Made by a program: the position numbers and the translations under genes. Positions 17,592-25,260 of a stretch of 64,000 nucleotides of DNA are shown piece by piece (within the stretch, counting starts at the first letter, position 1; each line of letters begins with the position of its first letter). The notes under the pieces are model-generated. The model did no database searches. It had not been told where the DNA came from and worked only from the letters and a program-made list of their open reading frames with translations. This DNA comes from Iphinoe sp. HA4291-MV1 (GTDB lineage: Bacteria; Cyanobacteriota; Cyanobacteriia; Cyanobacteriales; Nostocaceae). The stretch spans positions 1 through 64,000 of the forward strand of contig JAHHHH010000025.1 of assembly GCA_019359415.1 (NCBI GenBank), in the 5' to 3' direction.

Positions 17592-18950
17592 TCATGGTTT
17601 TAAATGGAAAACATGCAAAGCCGTAGAAATCAGCGTCAAGAAAATCATGAAACCAACGGCATCTAGCATCGTTGTCACCAATGGTCCACTTACTAAGGCT
17701 GGGTCGAGTTTTAGTCGCTTTAAACCCATTGGTAGTAAAGTTCCTAGGGTGACAGCCACAAGAGTATTCATTGCCATTACTGTTCCTGCAACTAACGACA
17801 CCCAGCGTTCTTGAGGTGGTGCCCAAATCAAGGAAAGTATAATCATAGTCAGACCTAGTGCTACCGCTGTACCCAGTCCTGCTTGAAGTTCCTTACGGAG
17901 AATTTTTAAAGTATCCTGGGGTGTGATCTCTCCCACACCAAGTCCGCGGATTGTCACCGTTAAAGCCTGAATACCAACAGTACCACCTGTGTTAGAGAAA
18001 AGCGGCATGATGACAGCCAGTACTGGCACCATTGAGATTGTTGATTGAAACGGGGCGATCGCACTTGATGCTCCAATATAGAGTAACATGACTCCAAATA
18101 GCCACGGTAAGCGCTTGCGAATGGTTAGCACAGGAGGCGACAAAGCTTGTTCATCACCGCCACTCACACCTGCTAGTTTTTGAATGTCTTCTGTGGCTTC
18201 CTCTTCCAGGATATCGACCACATCATCAATCGTGACAATACCTACCAGTCTCTCTTCTCGGTCAACCACTGGTACAGCGATTAAGTCATATCGCTTCATA
18301 ATTTGGGCAACTTCTTCCTGGGGCATTTCTGTTCTTACCTTAATGACGCGATCGCTAGCAATATCTCGGATGAGAACGTCAGGAAAGGTAAACAGTAGCT
18401 GTCGCAGCGAAACAACACTCACCAGCTTGCGATTATCGTCTGTCACGTAGGCGTAGTAAATTGTCTCCTTATCTTCGTCTTGGCGACGAATCTTACTTAA
18501 AGCTTCTCCGACAGTCAATCCCTCTCGCAACCGCACGTATTCTGTTGTCATCATACGTCCTGCAGTGCCTTCGGAATAGCCGAGAATTGTTGCTGTTGCT
18601 TGCCGTTGTTCTGGACTCAGTTCTTGTAAGAGGCGTTTGACAACCCCAGCTGGTAACTCATCAAACAATTCTGCGCGTTCATCCGGACTCATCGCCTCAA
18701 TGATTTGCGCTACCTGAATGTCATGCAGGGAATTTATGATTTCTTCCTGCACTTGTTTTGGTAGATATTCAAAGACATCTATCGCTTGGTGTTTATTGAG
18801 TAAACGGAATGCGATCGCCCGCTGTTGCTTGGGCAATTGTGTAATGTATTCCCCCACATCTACGGGTTGCGTACCATTCAAATCCAACTTGAGCTGGTTT
18901 AAGTCAGCAATGTCAATAACTGAATCACGAACATCCTGCATGAGCATCAT
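17592..18950 (-). CDS. mgtE: Magnesium transporter MgtE
   Basis: The protein has about 452 residues. The N-terminal helical domain shows MgtE repeats (EYLPKQVQEEI, MSPDERAELFDELP). Two CBS domains follow at about residues 120-250 (IAVPVVDREERLVGIVTIDDVVDILEEE) that gate the channel by cytoplasmic Mg2+. Five C-terminal transmembrane helices include NTGGTVGIQALTVTIRGL. I favour ATG 18950 or 18947 over 19019, because AGGAGG lies 4-7 bases upstream of that pair of ATG codons, while 19019 has no ribosome site. The upstream region to 19570 is AT-rich and shows no recognisable M-box. Confidence 0.93.
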   Translation of the reverse strand: MMLMQDVRDSVIDIADLNQLKLDLNGTQPVDVGEYITQLPKQQRAIAFRLLNKHQAIDVFEYLPKQVQEEIINSLHDIQVAQIIEAMSPDERAELFDELPAGVVKRLLQELSPEQRQATATILGYSEGTAGRMMTTEYVRLREGLTVGEALSKIRRQDEDKETIYYAYVTDDNRKLVSVVSLRQLLFTFPDVLIRDIASDRVIKVRTEMPQEEVAQIMKRYDLIAVPVVDREERLVGIVTIDDVVDILEEEATEDIQKLAGVSGGDEQALSPPVLTIRKRLPWLFGVMLLYIGASSAIAPFQSTISMVPVLAVIMPLFSNTGGTVGIQALTVTIRGLGVGEITPQDTLKILRKELQAGLGTAVALGLTMIILSLIWAPPQERWVSLVAGTVMAMNTLVAVTLGTLLPMGLKRLKLDPALVSGPLVTTMLDAVGFMIFLTLISTALHVFHLKP

Positions 18951-19452
18951 AAAACCTCCTATGGTCTCCCCCGCGCTGGGAGACAAACTCGCCAGTTCAG
19001 AGGAGGTTGGTACTGCCATCTTGTGGACTTTTGTCCATAAAACCTCAAAAACTCAACATCGATTACCATCAATCAATGGCATCGCTAAGTTATAATACTA
19101 ACCCAGAACAGTGTGATCCGGTAGATATAAAAAATCAGTGTATGAAAGCCACTGAAAGTCTGCCACCACTCTGATACCTTTTGATTTGAATAAATTCTAC
19201 TACTGTTGTTGTCTGTGTCAAGCGCACGAATAAATTTAAAGATAAACTTTATATAGTTAAAATGTTTACTTTATGATAAGTAGCCTTTATTTACGTACAA
19301 AGATAGAGGCTATGTAATGATACTTATGGCAGGGGTGTAAGGAAGGGAAAAAGGTGCTTCTTTTGTCTGCATAGTTTTTGTCTGCAAAGCGTCAGAAGAG
19401 TCAATATTTATTTCGCGATCGCTGGATTGACAGACAACGAATCCTTCGCAAC

Positions 19453-19578
19453 ATGGAGGCTTTCCAAGACCTAATTGTAATTGTTCTGTGCTTTGGTCTC
19501 AATACTGCTCGGTTAAGGAAAATAGGAGGTAAAATAAAGAAAAAAGTGTTCGCGTTTATATTACAAAGTTTTACTTAG
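19453..19578 (+). CDS. Doubtful short frame in the mgtE-rppB gap
   Basis: The gap between mgtE and rppB (about 600 bp) holds no clear gene. One short frame reads MEAFQDLIVIVLCFGL, a possible membrane span, then a basic tail ending by overlapping the rppB stop region. It could be the stump of a small membrane protein. A long frame beginning upstream of it at 19378 has no support. Confidence 0.15.
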   Translation: MEAFQDLIVIVLCFGLNTARLRKIGGKIKKKVFAFILQSFT

Positions 19579-20980
19579 ATTTACGTAAGCGATGATACAG
19601 CCTTTTAAATTGGTGAATAGAATGAACGCCATTAAGCACTGTGACATCGAGGGGCAATCGAATAGTAAAAGTGCTACCTTTACCTAACTCACTTTGTACA
19701 GTCAAACTGCCGTAATGTGCCTTAACAATTGCTTGGGCGATCGCCAACCCTAATCCAGAACCGCCAGTGCTACGAGAGCGATCGCTATTCACTCGATAGA
19801 AGCGGTCAAAAATCCGAGAAAACTCCTGCTGTGGAATGCCAATGCCTGTATCTTGAACCTCAATCACAGCATGATGATCACTACGGTCTAAGATAACAGT
19901 CACCCTCCCCCCTTGTGGTGTATATTGAATCGCATTGACAATTAAGTTAGAAAGCAGACGATAAAGCTGCTCAGAATTGCCCATAATATTCAAAGGTTGA
20001 TGCACTCGTATTGAAGATGTCAGCTTTACCCGTACTGAAGATGCCATCGCTGCAAATTCTTCAATTAAGTCGCTGACAATTTCATTTAAGCAACAAGATT
20101 CACGCCGCATTGGCATGGGTTGTCTATCTAGGCGAGATAAAAGCAGCAAGTCAGTAACCAAAATCGTGAGTCGCAGATTTTGACGCTCTACAGTTTGCAG
20201 AATGTCCCGCGCTTCTGTTTCATCCAGTTGCGGCATCATAAGCGCTGATTCTACCGTTGCGCCTGTTGCAGCCAAAGGTGTCCGTAACTCGTGTGCTACA
20301 TCCGCTGTAAATTGTTGAATTTGTTTGTAGGATTGATAAATCGGTTGCATTGCTAATCCTGCCAACCACCAGCTAGCAACACCAATCAAACCCATTGCTA
20401 TTGGCAATCCCAACACTAAAATTAATTTTACAGCACTCAGATAACTACTGAAGTCTTCGAGACTTCGCCCTATTTGGATATATCCCCAATCCCGATTGTT
20501 CTGGGTGTGCAGTACAAAGGAAATTTGATGGTAAAGGTTGCCTTTGCCATCTTTTAGGGTTTGCCAGAGTTTCTTGTTAAAGACTAGGGACAGTTCCTCT
20601 GGATGAAAACCTGCTATGGCAATCAAGCGTCCGGAATTATCAAAAAAACGGACATAGTAGTTGCCTTTGTTGATTGCACTTAAAATATGGCGTTTAGAAC
20701 TTAACTGCTGTTGAATACAGCTAGTACCAACGACACAAATATTTGGTAAAAGTTGCTCTAAAACTGGTTCCAAGCGTCCGGGTTGCTGTAGTTTCAGTTC
20801 AATACTGTCATGCAGGGTTCCCGCAACAGATTCTAGTTCTCGATCTAAGGTTACCCAATGAGCATGAGACACCGCTTTGTAGATGCCAAATCCACACAGA
20901 CTTAAGATAAGAGCCATGACAATCGCGTACCACAAAGCTAAACGAATACGAGTTAGCTTAAACAGTTTATTTTGATTCAT
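19571..20980 (-). CDS. rppB: Two-component sensor histidine kinase RppB
   Basis: The 469-residue membrane kinase has a transmembrane helix at about residues 13-35 and a periplasmic sensor with two cysteines (NICVVGTSCIQQ) plus the NYYVRFFDNSGRLIAIAGF strand typical of RppB. A second helix lies near 185-205. Then come the H-box FTADVAHELRTPLAA, N-box LLSNLIVNAIQYTP and ATP-binding boxes DTGIGIP and GGSGLGLAIAQAI. In Synechocystis RppB (NrsS) works with RppA in nickel- and redox-related control. It overlaps rppA by 4 bp, so the two are translationally coupled. The metal-efflux genes to its right support a metal signal. Confidence 0.88.
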   Translation of the reverse strand: MNQNKLFKLTRIRLALWYAIVMALILSLCGFGIYKAVSHAHWVTLDRELESVAGTLHDSIELKLQQPGRLEPVLEQLLPNICVVGTSCIQQQLSSKRHILSAINKGNYYVRFFDNSGRLIAIAGFHPEELSLVFNKKLWQTLKDGKGNLYHQISFVLHTQNNRDWGYIQIGRSLEDFSSYLSAVKLILVLGLPIAMGLIGVASWWLAGLAMQPIYQSYKQIQQFTADVAHELRTPLAATGATVESALMMPQLDETEARDILQTVERQNLRLTILVTDLLLLSRLDRQPMPMRRESCCLNEIVSDLIEEFAAMASSVRVKLTSSIRVHQPLNIMGNSEQLYRLLSNLIVNAIQYTPQGGRVTVILDRSDHHAVIEVQDTGIGIPQQEFSRIFDRFYRVNSDRSRSTGGSGLGLAIAQAIVKAHYGSLTVQSELGKGSTFTIRLPLDVTVLNGVHSIHQFKRLYHRLRKSK

Positions 20981-21672
20981 GACGTGAAATTCAGTCGATA
21001 TCCCATACCATGCAACGTTTCAATGGGATTAGAGCAGCCACTCGACGCCAATTTGCGCCGCAGCAAACGTATTTGAGCCGCTACTACATTACTAATAGGT
21101 TCTGCACTGACTTCCCAAATCTGATTGCGAATTTGTTCAGTAGTAACAATTTGGTTTGGATGCTTCATGAAATACTCCAGCAGCTGGAATTCTTTATGAG
21201 TTAAAGGAATCACCTGTTTTTCTCCCGCAGCATCTTGACTTACAATTGTACTACTGCCGTAATCTAAAGTCAGGTTACCAACAGTTAATTCCATTGGTTG
21301 GAAGTGAGGCGATCGTCTCTGTAATGCCCGTAACCGCGCCAGCAATTCTGCCATGCCAAATGGCTTTACTAAGTAGTCATCTGCACCTGCATCCAACCCA
21401 GTCACTTTATCTTCCATTGTGTCTTTAGCTGTTAGTATCAACACAGGCAGAGGATTTTTTTTATTACGTAGCCGTTGGCACAACTCCAAACCTGACATTC
21501 CTGGCAACATCCAATCAATAATAGCCAGCGTATATTGCGTCCAGCTATTTTCTAGATATGCCCATGCCTCATTACCATCCATAACCCAGTCAACGAGATA
21601 CTTTTGCTGATTCAAAGTTCGCTTAATAGCAGCGCCCAAATCTGGCTCATCTTCAACTAGCAACACCCTCAT
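20977..21672 (-). CDS. rppA: OmpR-family response regulator RppA
   Basis: The 231-residue protein has a receiver domain with the acidic pocket VEDEP, the phospho-acceptor Asp53 in IIDWMLPGMSG, and the Lys of YLVKPFGM. A winged-helix DNA-binding domain follows (LTHKEFQLLEYFMKHPNQIVT, then VVAAQIRLLRRKL). It pairs with rppB by a 4-bp overlap. A TGAAAT-N5-TGAAAT direct repeat at 21771-21787, 99 bp before its start, suggests autoregulation. The 11-bp period suits tandem binding of an OmpR-type dimer. The same site recurs before the RND pump and several exported proteins. Confidence 0.9.
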   Translation of the reverse strand: MRVLLVEDEPDLGAAIKRTLNQQKYLVDWVMDGNEAWAYLENSWTQYTLAIIDWMLPGMSGLELCQRLRNKKNPLPVLILTAKDTMEDKVTGLDAGADDYLVKPFGMAELLARLRALQRRSPHFQPMELTVGNLTLDYGSSTIVSQDAAGEKQVIPLTHKEFQLLEYFMKHPNQIVTTEQIRNQIWEVSAEPISNVVAAQIRLLRRKLASSGCSNPIETLHGMGYRLNFTS

Positions 21673-21770
21673 AAAAAATTAAGCTGTCAACGGTTGGTTT
21701 AGATTTTCTGAGATAAGCATACATAAATGATGACAGGATTTAGCCCTAAAAATAGATTGACAGAAATTTA

Positions 21771-21787
21771 TGAAATCAGGATGAAAT
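21771..21787 (-). promoter_or_regulatory. Operator-like direct repeat A, upstream of rppA
   Basis: TGAAATCAGGATGAAAT consists of two TGAAAT hexamers 11 bp apart, 99 bp upstream of rppA. One of seven such sites between 21.7 and 38 kb. Confidence 0.6.
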
Positions 21788-21971
21788 GGCTTCTTCTTAA
21801 AGAAGTTTTACATACGAATGACACAAGACCCTACCGTAGGCTAAGGTCTTGGAAATAAATAACACAAGTTGCTAATTACAAAATGCTAAACAGTGATACC
21901 ATTTCTCCATGCTCTTATGAAACAAATTTTCACGGGAGATTGCTGTATCTTAAAACAGTCTTAGCTAAATT

Positions 21972-22096
21972 TATAGCGCTTTGCATTTGAGTGTAATACA
22001 TCAAGAAATAAAGAACTACAGATGTAGACGCCAAAGGCGGCTTAAGGCAGGGTACAAGAGATAAATCTCTACTTCATTCAAACAAGAAGCGCTATA
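21972..22096. mobile_element. MITE-like element, copy 2
   Basis: The 125-bp segment begins TATAGCGCTTTGCATTTGAG and ends with the inverted AAGAAGCGCTATA. The internal block GAGTGTAATACATCAA matches copy 1 at 231-337. It lies between the rppA upstream region and the first DUF2808 gene, ending 16 bp after that gene's stop codon. No coding capacity. Confidence 0.5.
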
Positions 22097-22112
22097 TAAC
22101 CAGTGACTCTGC

Positions 22113-22604
22113 CTAAATAGGGTAGGTCTGAATTCGAGCTACACCAAGTGAAATTTCTCCTTGAGATCCAACATTCTTAGCATAGACCCGGTATATCCAA
22201 GGTAGGCTATATCCTGCTTCGCTATTTCCTATAGTATTAACTCCATTCATCAAAATTGATAGCTTTGTCTCAAGCTCTACTGGTTGTGAGAAAGCTACCG
22301 TAGCTTTTCTGTCATTAATAGAAACTGTTGCTGGGATTTTTTGACCAGATTGATTTTTCACCTCAATTCCTCTATTAACTCTTAACCCCTCTGGTAAATC
22401 AATTACTAGTTCTGCCAGAGATTTTCCTTGGACGTGAACTTCAATTTTATGAGTAGCATCTGCGGCAACAGTATTGTTAGGATAAGCAGCACTTTTGACC
22501 AGATGAGAACCATTGGAATCGCCTGGTTTACCACTTGCCCAGACAGCAGGAATTGAAGATGTAAGTGCCAGCGTAAATGCAGCAATATAAATCATTTTTC
22601 TCAT
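22113..22604 (-). CDS. DUF2808 exported protein, first of three
   Basis: The protein has about 163 residues: a signal peptide (KMIYIAAFTLALTSSIPAVWASG), then an immunoglobulin-like beta domain with VQGKSLAELVIDLPEGLRV, NQSGQKIPATVSI and RKATVAFSQPVEL. It ends with EISLGVARI, all DUF2808 hallmarks. Function unknown; periplasmic or envelope location expected. ATG 22604 is chosen because TTGAGGAT lies seven bases upstream. Operator-like repeat B lies 62 bp before this start. Two paralogues follow at 22715 and 23455 on the same strand, each with its own site. Confidence 0.8.
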   Translation of the reverse strand: MRKMIYIAAFTLALTSSIPAVWASGKPGDSNGSHLVKSAAYPNNTVAADATHKIEVHVQGKSLAELVIDLPEGLRVNRGIEVKNQSGQKIPATVSINDRKATVAFSQPVELETKLSILMNGVNTIGNSEAGYSLPWIYRVYAKNVGSQGEISLGVARIQTYPI

Positions 22605-22665
22605 TTTTGTTATCCTCAAGAATTGACTTATTTTCTTCTCTATTTATTAGCTTGGCAGTCATTGA

Positions 22666-22682
22666 TGAAATCAAAATGAAAT
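22666..22682 (-). promoter_or_regulatory. Operator-like direct repeat B
   Basis: TGAAATCAAAATGAAAT lies upstream of the DUF2808 gene at 22113. Same hexamers and 11-bp period as site A. Confidence 0.6.
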
Positions 22683-22714
22683 GTTAGCGAGCACTGTTGA
22701 AATCTATCTAGACA

Positions 22715-23200
22715 TTAATAGATGCGAAACCGAGCTACACCTATAGGAATTTCCGCATCACTGCCAACAAATTTCTCATAAAAGCTGTAGACAGGACCAT
22801 TACCAAGAGTTGGTCGTTTTACATTTTTTATGTCAATTTCTAGCTGAGTGTTAGGAGCAACTGGTTCAGAAAAAGCTAGTACTATAGTTCTGTCACTAAC
22901 AAAAATATTAGTGTTAATTTTCTGACCCTTATCATCTGCAACATTAATATCATTGATATCGTTACTCCAAGTGACAGTGGTTGGGACATCAATACTTAAC
23001 TGGGAAACAGCCTTACTATTTTTAGGAACGTGTACCCGGAAAGTATGTCTAACAAGCCGCCAGCGCGTAGGAGGGAATTGTACATTCCCATCAATATGGG
23101 TAACACTACCATCATTTTGCTTGGCACTTGCATACTGAGTAGGAATTGAGACTACAATAGCCAGAGCAAATGTAGCAACATATAGAAGTGGTTTCTTCAT
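22715..23200 (-). CDS. DUF2808 exported protein, second of three
   Basis: The 161-residue protein has a signal peptide (KKPLLYVATFALAIVVSIPTQYASA) and a DUF2808 beta domain: RWRLVRHTFRVHVPKNSKAVSQLSIDVP, KGQKINTNIFVSDRTIVLAFSEPV and EIPIGVARFRIY. It is closer in sequence to the third copy (23455) than to the first, as both share RHTF/KHTF...VHVP and the SDAEIPIGVARF ending. This indicates local duplication. Operator-like repeat C lies 237 bp upstream of the start. Confidence 0.82.
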   Translation of the reverse strand: MKKPLLYVATFALAIVVSIPTQYASAKQNDGSVTHIDGNVQFPPTRWRLVRHTFRVHVPKNSKAVSQLSIDVPTTVTWSNDINDINVADDKGQKINTNIFVSDRTIVLAFSEPVAPNTQLEIDIKNVKRPTLGNGPVYSFYEKFVGSDAEIPIGVARFRIY

Positions 23201-23270
23201 ATTTTATTTCCCAGAAATCGATTATGTCAGCTAAAATTTTGGTTCATTATCAAGAATGAAGTTTTTCTTA

Positions 23271-23426
23271 ATGGATACTCCATATTTGTGTAAAGCCAAG
23301 GTCAACTATCCCCTAAATTTATCTATTAATAGAGAGGAAGTTAGACAAATTACTTTTCCTCGACAAGTTGAACTTGCCGATGATGTTTTTACCAAAGAGG
23401 TACACTTCCTCTATTTACTAGAATGA
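23271..23426 (+). CDS. Possible 51-residue protein, unrecognised
   Basis: Between the second and third DUF2808 genes, on the opposite strand, a frame reads MDTPYLCKAKVNYPLNLSIN and continues REEVRQITFPRQVELADDVFTKEVHFLYLLE. Its composition looks protein-like (mixed charged and hydrophobic, no simple repeat), but no ribosome site is seen. It may be a gene stump or chance. Confidence 0.2.
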   Translation: MDTPYLCKAKVNYPLNLSINREEVRQITFPRQVELADDVFTKEVHFLYLLE

Positions 23427-23436
23427 CAGGTCAAGA

Positions 23437-23453
23437 TGAAATCAAGATGAAAT
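23437..23453 (-). promoter_or_regulatory. Operator-like direct repeat C
   Basis: TGAAATCAAGATGAAAT, preceded by GGTCAAGA, lies between the third DUF2808 gene (stop at 23455) and the second one (start at 23200). Confidence 0.6.
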
Positions 23454-23454
23454 T

Positions 23455-23949
23455 TTAATGCTTGTCCTCGGAATCTATAGATGTAGGAAACCGAGCGACA
23501 CCTACAGGAATTTCTACGTCACTGCCAACGACTTTAACCGAAAGACTGTAAACAGAAGCAGAACCAAGAATTGGTTGTTTTACTTTGTTAAATTCAATGA
23601 GGAGTTTGGTTTTAGAAATAATTGGTTCCGGAAAATCTATTGTAATTCTTCTACCATTTACAGAAACATTAATGTTAATTTTTTGACCCTTCTCATCCAA
23701 CACATCAATGTCATTACTCACAGCTACAGTTGATGGAACGTCAATAACTAACTCGGAAAGAGCATTGTTATTCTGGGGAACGTGTAATTGAAAAGTATGT
23801 TTAACAATCCGCCATGAAGTAGAAGGAAATACCACATTCTTATTAACATTGGGAACCCTATCATCTGTCTTGGCATTTGCATAGCCAGTAAAAATTGAAG
23901 CTGCGGTAGCAACACTACATACAGCAGTAGAAATCAGTGTTCTCTTCAT
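23455..23949 (-). CDS. DUF2808 exported protein, third of three
   Basis: The 164-residue protein has a signal peptide (KRTLISTAVCSVATAASIFTGYANA) and a DUF2808 domain: WRIVKHTFQLHVPQNNNALSELVIDVP, KGQKININVSVNGRRITIDFPEP and EIPVGVARF. A short acidic/histidine tail (SIDSEDKH) follows. Operator-like repeat D lies 90 bp upstream. Three members of one exported family in tandem, each behind a copy of the same putative operator, suggest an envelope response to the island's inducing signal. Confidence 0.82.
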   Translation of the reverse strand: MKRTLISTAVCSVATAASIFTGYANAKTDDRVPNVNKNVVFPSTSWRIVKHTFQLHVPQNNNALSELVIDVPSTVAVSNDIDVLDEKGQKININVSVNGRRITIDFPEPIISKTKLLIEFNKVKQPILGSASVYSLSVKVVGSDVEIPVGVARFPTSIDSEDKH

Positions 23950-24038
23950 TTGGCTGTTAAATTAACAAACTATGTCACTTAGATTGCAGATTTCTTTTTA
24001 GTGCATGAACCTTACAAAACCAGTTTGACAGGTCACTA

Positions 24039-24055
24039 TGAAATCAAGATGAAAT
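24039..24055 (-). promoter_or_regulatory. Operator-like direct repeat D
   Basis: TGAAATCAAGATGAAAT lies 90 bp before the third DUF2808 gene and nine bases after the stop of the truncated gene at 24065-24597. Confidence 0.6.
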
Positions 24056-24064
24056 TTGAGATAA

Positions 24065-24597
24065 CTATTGCACGTCTATCCAAAAATCAGCAGTGATGAT
24101 TTTGCCATTACGATTAAACTGACCCCACATTTTATATTTTCCTGCTTGAGGAAAACTGGTGATAAAATTAACTTCTCCTGCTGGAGTGTTTTTCAATGCA
24201 TGAGCATGAATGTAGTCTACTTCTGTCAATGGTGATGACTGTTTGAGGATGACTAAATGTCCTCTTTCTCCTAAATAAGGTTTCAAATCTTTCAGTGGTT
24301 GGTTGTTAGCAGCATCTTGTAAGTTGAAGATTAAGTGGACTTCCTTAGCAGCTTTAAGAGTTGGTTGAGAAAACTTCAAATTAGCTTTAGTACTACGAAA
24401 AGTTTTAGTGGTAATTAGGTCAGTTTTTGTTGACGCAGATGGACTGTTACCCGGAACTTGTGCTTTTAATACTGAGACTTGTTCTGCTTTCCCAGCAGGT
24501 TTGTAATCACTGAAGAGTGTGTAACTACCTGGTTGAGGGAAATTAGCTTGAACTTCAAAACGTCCATTCCCCTTATAAGTGGGATGAAGGTAGCCAT
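24065..24597 (-). pseudogene. Truncated exported protein of the metal-efflux cluster (N-terminus lost)
   Basis: The frame is open from 24597 without a good start codon. It reads NGYLHPTYKGNGRFEVQANF, then FPQPGSYTLFSDYKPAGKAEQ, and after a linker a second module PYLGERGHLVILKQSSPLTEVDYIHAHA...AGKYKMWGQFNRNGKI. Two beta modules with HLHP and IHAHA histidine motifs are typical of exported proteins beside CusA-type pumps in cyanobacteria. The signal peptide and first part are missing. A hairpin-bearing element (24598-24720) occupies the break. A TTG at 24379 could start a 104-residue product, but this is unlikely to be native. Confidence 0.6.
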
Positions 24598-24720
24598 TTC
24601 AATCAGATAATCCCCCTAACTCAAGTTAGGGGATTTAAACAAGGAAATAATTTGTTAATCTCCACGAATTAATATGGAGGTACTTTTCATGGTAGAAGTT
24701 TGAAAGTCCCACTAGGCGTA
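24598..24720. mobile_element. Hairpin-bearing inserted segment
   Basis: Between the broken gene and the lipoprotein gene lies a non-coding segment with a perfect 8-bp stem, CCCCTAAC-TCAA-GTTAGGGG (24613-24632). GATTTAAACAAGGAAAT follows, a motif that recurs at 10030-10044. A stem followed by such a motif resembles ends of IS200/IS605-type or palindrome-associated elements. The borders are not defined by a clear target duplication. Confidence 0.35.
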
Positions 24721-24721
24721 A

Positions 24722-25207
24722 TTAGCGGTTAAAACTAAAACGCCCGTTTACCTTCTCACCTTTAACATCTCCAGTAATTTTTACCTGATATTGACCAGTT
24801 GCGTTGTCTGATAGTAAGCCTGTGTAGTGTTTGTCTTTTGCATCATAGGTTAAAGGAACTGTCTTTTGTTTCCCATCAGGTAACTGAACTTGAGCGGTTA
24901 CTTTAGCATTAGGTACTGTTTCGTGATTATCCCCCTTTAACAGATATAAATCCATGTGAGTTCTATTTGCTTCCTTTTCAGGAACAAACTCTAAATGATA
25001 AGCTCCTGTCTCCACAACTTGACCTCCATGAGATTCACCATGCTGTCCTTCTGTTTTAGCAACAGGAGAAGCTGAGGGTTGGGTACTTGCGGTTGAAGTC
25101 GCTGGGCTGTTCTCAGTGTTAGCTGCTTGATTGCTGTTACTACAAGCTCCTAAGAAAAGCAGCGCTGCACTTCCTAAAACAATCAAACCTGATTTCAATA
25201 AATTCAT
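24722..25207 (-). CDS. Lipoprotein, histidine-containing, of the metal-efflux cluster
   Basis: The protein has about 161 residues: a lipoprotein signal ending LFLGAC (lipobox, Cys acylation), then a Ser/Thr/Ala-rich spacer, EGQHGESHGGQVVE, and a beta domain with TAQVQLPDGKQKTVPLTYDAKDKHYTGLL and GQYQVKITGDVKGEKVNGRFSFNR. Tethered to the outer face of a membrane, it may bind metal through the histidine-rich segment. I chose ATG 25207 over 25222, because GAGGAGTCC lies just upstream of it. It lies 38 bp downstream of the RND pump gene on the same strand, so an operon is likely. Confidence 0.7.
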   Translation of the reverse strand: MNLLKSGLIVLGSAALLFLGACSNSNQAANTENSPATSTASTQPSASPVAKTEGQHGESHGGQVVETGAYHLEFVPEKEANRTHMDLYLLKGDNHETVPNAKVTAQVQLPDGKQKTVPLTYDAKDKHYTGLLSDNATGQYQVKITGDVKGEKVNGRFSFNR

Positions 25208-25260
25208 TGATGGACTCCTCATTAATTGTTAATAATCGAGAAAATTGTAGTAAAACAAAC

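Noticed and set aside
18951-19570. M-box or other magnesium riboswitch before mgtE
   Set aside because: No conserved M-box helices could be found in this AT-rich region.
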